Source: Treponema sp. (lineage in GTDB: Bacteria > Spirochaetota > Spirochaetia > Treponematales > Breznakiellaceae). From it: 23,996 nucleotides of DNA. A program made the translations under genes and the position numbers. The stretch spans positions 1 to 23,996 of the forward strand of contig JAISAK010000236.1 in assembly GCA_031266695.1 (NCBI GenBank), written 5' to 3'. Positions within the stretch are counted from its first letter, which is position 1. Each line of letters opens with the position of its first letter. Positions 21,974 to 23,996 of this stretch are shown here, piece by piece. The notes under the pieces were generated by a model. That model saw only the letters and a program-made list of their open reading frames with translations. It searched no databases and was not told where the DNA came from.

Positions 21974-23562
21974 CCCTGTAAAATCTTCAAAGCGTCTTCC
22001 CGGTAACAATCCATAAGATAGGGGATTTTTGTTACCCTGGTACATTCTTCGGTTAACGACATAAGATCCCTTCTGCCGATTACCGAAATATTGAAACGCC
22101 GCGCCCCGGCCATAAGCTGTTGAAGGCCGATTTTAAGCTTGTCCGCGTAGCTGTAAATGCCGATGGCGCCCAGAGGAATGTTTTTGATTTCACCGGCGCC
22201 CACAATGTCTTTGACCTTTTCGTAATTTACAAAAATTTCTTCCGGGGTTTTGCCGAAATCGGCGATATTTTTGGGAAGGTTTCCTTCCTTAAGCCACTGT
22301 TCGATGTTCTTGCCGACCATGCCGGGAATCATCAAAGCGCGGCCTATGCAAATCGCCTTGACGTAGGGCGAACCCAGCGCCAGGGCCTTGAAAATGCCGT
22401 CTTCGGTGCTGAAGCCGCCGGCAAAGGCCAGGTCGGGAACCCGTTCGCCCTTTCCAGCAAGAATTGACGCGTATTCGCAGGCGGCGCTGTGAAGGTAAAT
22501 TGAGGGAACGCCCCACTCTTCCATCATGCGCCAGGGGCTCATCCCCGTGCCGCCGGAAGCCCCGTCTATAGTAAGGAGATCTATCTTCGCTTTTGAGCCG
22601 TATTTGATCGCCATAGCCAGTTCTTTAAGGCTGTAGGCCCCGGTTTTGAGGGTGATTCGCTTGAAGCCGAGCGCGCGCAGCCGGGACACTTCCTTCATGA
22701 AGCTTTCTTCGGTAACAAAACCCAGGCGGCTGTGCCGTTCAAACTCCCTGATCGCCCCGTCCTTGTAGGAAGCCTGGACAATCGGGTCCGAAGGATCGGG
22801 GGTGACGATATAACCCCGCTTCTGCAGCTCCAGGGCCCGTTCAAGCTTGGCAACCTTGATCTCGCCGCCGATACACTTTGCGCCCTGCCCCCATTTAAGT
22901 TCTATGGTTTCGATCTTATGTTTGTCGATAATGTACTCGGCAACGCCCAGATTGGTATCTTCAACATTCATCTGGATAAGAATTTCGCCGCGGCCGGAAT
23001 GATAGCGGCGGTAGGCCTCAATGCGCCTGTCCATGTCCGGCGCTTTTTTCACTTTCTTTTCCGGGCTCAGTTCCAGCGCCGGATCAATGCCGCAGACATT
23101 CTCGCCGCAGACAATGGTTACGCCCGAGATAGCCGCCCCCACCGCGAAGTGTTCCCAGTTTTTGCGGGCAATTTCGGTGGAGCCCAGGGCTCCGGTAAAA
23201 AAGGGCACGGTCATTTTTACTTTTTTGTCCCAGCCGTATTCGGTTTCGGTGTTGACCAGGGGAAAGCGCGCCGTGTCGGGATCGGCCTTTACGCCGGCGG
23301 GCAGGCCTTCGGCGCCCTGGGCATAGCCCTGGATGTTAAGATGGGAATAATCCACCGGGTAGTTCTTGTCGCCGCCGGCGGTTATGTCGCCGAAGGGGCC
23401 GGGATAAATTAGTTCCCGGCCGCGAAAAGTAGCCCTGAAAACTTCACAATTCCCCTTGCACCCGTCAATACACCGGGAACACAAGCCGCTTGAGGGAACC
23501 ACGCTTATCGAGCGGTTCGCCGACCTTGTCGCATCATTGCCATTAGGACGCTGTAGATTCAT
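21970..23562 (-). CDS. FMN-binding glutamate-synthase-family protein (no glutaminase domain)
   Basis: This 530-residue protein starts at ATG 23562, with GGAGGAGAG upstream. A cysteine cluster at the N-terminus (Cys28, 31, 35, 39: CSRCIDGCKGNC) is probably an Fe-S site. A glutamate-synthase core follows: ELKWGQGAKCIGGEIKVAK (221-239) and the FMN loop IDGASGGTGMSP (332-343), then late motifs such as AGGFST. The amidotransferase domain of full GltB is absent. This gives a stand-alone synthase domain as in archaeal-type GltB. It may make glutamate from ammonia, but the substrate is unproven. Its position opposite an amino-acid dehydrogenase operon would fit recapture of released nitrogen. The family is confident. 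Confidence 0.88.
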   Translation of the reverse strand: MNLQRPNGNDATRSANRSISVVPSSGLCSRCIDGCKGNCEVFRATFRGRELIYPGPFGDITAGGDKNYPVDYSHLNIQGYAQGAEGLPAGVKADPDTARFPLVNTETEYGWDKKVKMTVPFFTGALGSTEIARKNWEHFAVGAAISGVTIVCGENVCGIDPALELSPEKKVKKAPDMDRRIEAYRRYHSGRGEILIQMNVEDTNLGVAEYIIDKHKIETIELKWGQGAKCIGGEIKVAKLERALELQKRGYIVTPDPSDPIVQASYKDGAIREFERHSRLGFVTEESFMKEVSRLRALGFKRITLKTGAYSLKELAMAIKYGSKAKIDLLTIDGASGGTGMSPWRMMEEWGVPSIYLHSAACEYASILAGKGERVPDLAFAGGFSTEDGIFKALALGSPYVKAICIGRALMIPGMVGKNIEQWLKEGNLPKNIADFGKTPEEIFVNYEKVKDIVGAGEIKNIPLGAIGIYSYADKLKIGLQQLMAGARRFNISVIGRRDLMSLTEECTRVTKIPYLMDCYREDALKILQG

Positions 23563-23599
23563 CTCTCTCCTCCAAAAAATTCATATTTAAAAACGGACT

Positions 23600-23629
23600 A
23601 TTTTACAGGCAGCAGTTTTAAATTTGCAA
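23600..23629 (-). promoter_or_regulatory. Candidate promoter of the glutamate-synthase-like gene
   Basis: On the minus strand TTGCAA (23624-23629) and TAAAAT (23600-23605) are 18 bp apart, about 38 bp before the ATG. The -10 matches five of six consensus bases. Confidence 0.5.
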
Positions 23630-23859
23630 TCATTTTTTGAATGAAATATTGAGGCAATCTCAAAATGCCGGATTTTGAAACCAGCTTATCTATTATAGAT
23701 ATAAGCGGACTCTTTGTCTACGCGAGGCGTAAATACATACATGGTAATATATCATACCCCAAGCGGCGGGAAGGAAAACAAGATATTCCTCCGCTAAAAA
23801 AGAAATTTACCGCTAAGTCGAAAAAGGCGAAAAAGTAAAAGAAGTAAAGAGGGAAGAAA

Positions 23860-23945
23860 AACCACGGAGTTACACAGAGGAACACGGAGGTATATAGGAA
23901 AGATTAGTTACAAAAACTCCGTGTTACTCCGCGTCCTCCGTGGTT
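23860..23945. repeat. Inverted repeat built of ACACGGAG units
   Basis: The left arm 23860-23890 has three units of about ten bases (CCACGGAG, ACACAGAG, ACACGGAG). The right arm 23916-23945 is their approximate reverse complement, again three units. A 25-bp AT-rich spacer lies between. The ends match best (AACCACGGAG on both). Confidence 0.75.
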
Positions 23946-23980
23946 AAAAATTCTTTGGTTCGGCTTGGCTTAGCGAATTC

Positions 23981-23993
23981 GGTGCCAGGCACC
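23981..23993. repeat. Short palindrome GGTGCC-A-GGCACC
   Basis: A perfect 6-bp inverted repeat with a one-base centre, three bases before the window end. It may belong to a larger element beyond the edge. Confidence 0.4.
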
Positions 23994-23996
23994 CTC

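Larger units (their letters stand above)
23563..23996. other. Repeat-rich intergenic stretch to the window edge
   Basis: No coding region is supported in these 434 bp. They hold the leader and promoter of the minus-strand gene, and an AT-rich stretch with AAGCGG or GCGGGAAG bits (about 23700-23790). A purine-rich degenerate stretch follows (ACCGCTAAGTCG, then GGCGAAAAAG). Then comes the CACGGAG inverted repeat, and a small palindrome GGTGCC-A-GGCACC at 23981-23993. The end of this region continues outside the window. Confidence 0.6.

Noticed and set aside
23860..23945. A CRISPR-like repeat array
   Set aside because: The units are about ten bases, contiguous without spacers, and inverted between the two arms.

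Overview
The window is about 24 kb of gene-dense bacterial DNA of fairly high GC content, read here as a spirochaete, most likely a treponeme of the anaerobic gut type. This is an inference. It rests on the run M23 peptidase - bactofilin - YaaR - PSP1/RicT, on an anaerobic 2-oxoacid:ferredoxin oxidoreductase, and on the general style of the proteins. No rRNA, tRNA, CRISPR array, transposase or phage gene was seen.

Layout. (1) 1-338, minus strand: the N-terminal part of a response regulator cut by the window edge. (2) 609-3347, plus: a tightly overlapping four-gene operon for a 2-oxoacid:ferredoxin oxidoreductase (ferredoxin, alpha, beta, gamma). (3) 3542-7887, plus: an envelope and cytoskeleton cluster with a membrane-anchored M23 peptidase, bactofilin, YaaR-like protein, PSP1/RicT-like protein, and an HD protein with a degenerate nucleotidyltransferase head. 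It ends in a structured 150-bp intergenic element that includes a bidirectional terminator. (4) 11482-8058, minus: an exported nitroreductase, threonine synthase and an MscS channel. (5) 11558-12970, plus: a beta-CASP metallo-beta-lactamase-fold protein. (6) 13120-21973, plus: an eleven-gene apparent operon. It holds a LanC-like protein, a polar amino-acid ABC transporter (binding protein, two permeases, ATPase), an Asp/Glu-racemase-family protein, and five genes that together look like a multi-subunit FAD/Fe-S amino-acid (amine) dehydrogenase. (7) 23562-21970, minus: a glutaminase-less FMN glutamate-synthase-family protein whose stop codon interleaves with that of the last operon gene. (8) 23563-23996: a repeat-rich intergenic stretch.

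The most interesting unit is region 6. A stand-alone LanC-like protein heads an operon for uptake, possible racemisation and oxidation of an amino-acid-like compound. No lanthipeptide precursor, dehydratase or peptide exporter is nearby. By eye its zinc site reads Cys / Cys-Cys-Gly, and the position usually held by the catalytic His is Tyr. This suggests a small-molecule catabolic role for a LanC fold, not peptide antibiotic synthesis, but the substrate is unknown. The transport genes also carry strong intercistronic hairpins on both sides of the binding-protein gene.

Small dispersed repeats sharing the core TAGGAGTTTGTTGCGC occur at three intergenic sites. In two of them the repeat supplies the stop codon of the preceding gene.
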